A stretch of 23,815 nucleotides of DNA from an uncultured Porphyromonadaceae bacterium (GTDB lineage Bacteria > Bacteroidota > Bacteroidia > Bacteroidales > Porphyromonadaceae), in NCBI GenBank assembly GCA_947253625.1, contig CAMYAB010000016.1, positions 1-23,815 of the forward strand. Reading direction: 5' to 3'. The notes beneath the pieces are model-generated. The model was not told where the DNA came from, ran no database searches, and saw only the letters and a list, made by a program, of their open reading frames with translations. Both the position numbers and the translations under genes were made by a program. The number at the start of each line of letters is the position of its first letter. The first letter of the stretch is position 1. This document shows, one piece after another, positions 23,651 through 23,815 of this stretch.

Positions 23651-23815
23651 TCTGCCGACCCCGAAAGGGGTCGCTCCTTCATAGCCGGGTGGTCGAGGAG
23701 GGGTAAAGCCCCGACGATGACCCCCGGAAAAGGTGGGCACCTCCACCCCACGACCTCGCAAGGGGTCGCAAAACAGATCCGCTAAACGGATCAGAAAAAT
23801 CCTGATAGGCGGTTG
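23651..23815 (+). repeat. Structured tandem repeat, copy B, cut by the window end
   Basis: It is nearly identical to copy A and directly adjacent. Hairpin 1 lies at 23656-23673 (CGACCCC-GAAA-GGGGTCG), the long stem at 23685-23727, hairpin 2 at 23751-23768 (CGACCTC-GCAA-GGGGTCG) and hairpin 3 at 23776-23792. One base is missing in the CACC-rich linker, so the period is 168-169. The last bases of the window equal the end of copy A, so the array may continue beyond the window. Confidence 0.88.

Noticed and set aside
23482..23815. CRISPR or group II intron fragment
   Set aside because: The units are directly adjacent with no spacers. No reverse-transcriptase frame or recognisable domain V was seen.

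Overview
The window looks like chromosome of a fairly GC-rich member of the Bacteroidales, probably near the Porphyromonadaceae; the species cannot be fixed by eye. The reasons are a SusC/SusD pair, a fused ribBA, RNase Y, a DUF2851 gene, an unusually long LptF/LptG-type permease, TAnnTTTG-like boxes in place of sigma70 boxes, and a general lack of Shine-Dalgarno sequences. No rRNA, tRNA, transposase, integrase or CRISPR array was seen.

Layout. (1) 1-240: two small hairpins, A8 and C8-A9 homopolymer tracts, then a tightly coupled plus-strand unit uvrA - DUF2851 - GNAT acetyltransferase (241-4843), joined by two GTGA stop/start overlaps. (2) A minus-strand unit reading 7090 to 4838: AlaX-like editing protein - glyoxalase-type VOC enzyme - acetyl-CoA hydrolase/transferase. 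It converges on the first unit and the last codons of the two overlap. (3) 7091-7731, about 640 bases without a convincing gene. It holds a five-unit array of 17-bp palindromes repeated every 21 bp, flanked by CGGAGAAAAA repeats, plus hairpins and short repeats ahead of fabD. (4) A plus-strand housekeeping run: fabD, a small coiled-coil gene in the ZapB position, zapA, rny, an LptF/LptG-type permease and ribBA (7732-14228). It joins fatty-acid supply, cell division, RNA decay, LPS transport and riboflavin synthesis. (5) Two half-size chromate-transporter genes followed after 4 nt by a secreted GH95 alpha-L-fucosidase, closed by a strong terminator at 17828-17876. (6) A SusC/SusD outer-membrane glycan uptake pair with its own upstream region and a strong terminator at 23100-23136. 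With the GH95 gene it forms a small polysaccharide-utilization locus, probably for fucosylated (host-type) glycans, with no visible regulator. (7) 23137-23815: no gene. This stretch is built from a structured repeat: two direct tandem copies of about 168 bp running to the window end, and one diverged inverted copy upstream.

The most unusual signal is that last repeat family. Each copy can fold into several hairpins. Two of these are 7-bp stems closed by GNNA tetraloops. The base changes between copies fall almost entirely in loops, at bulges, or as wobble or compensatory changes that keep the stems. This suggests the folded form matters, either as a structured RNA or as a REP/MITE-like element. 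The second is the 21-bp-phased palindrome array between the alaX-like and fabD units. Functional statements rest on motifs read by eye; no database search was made.
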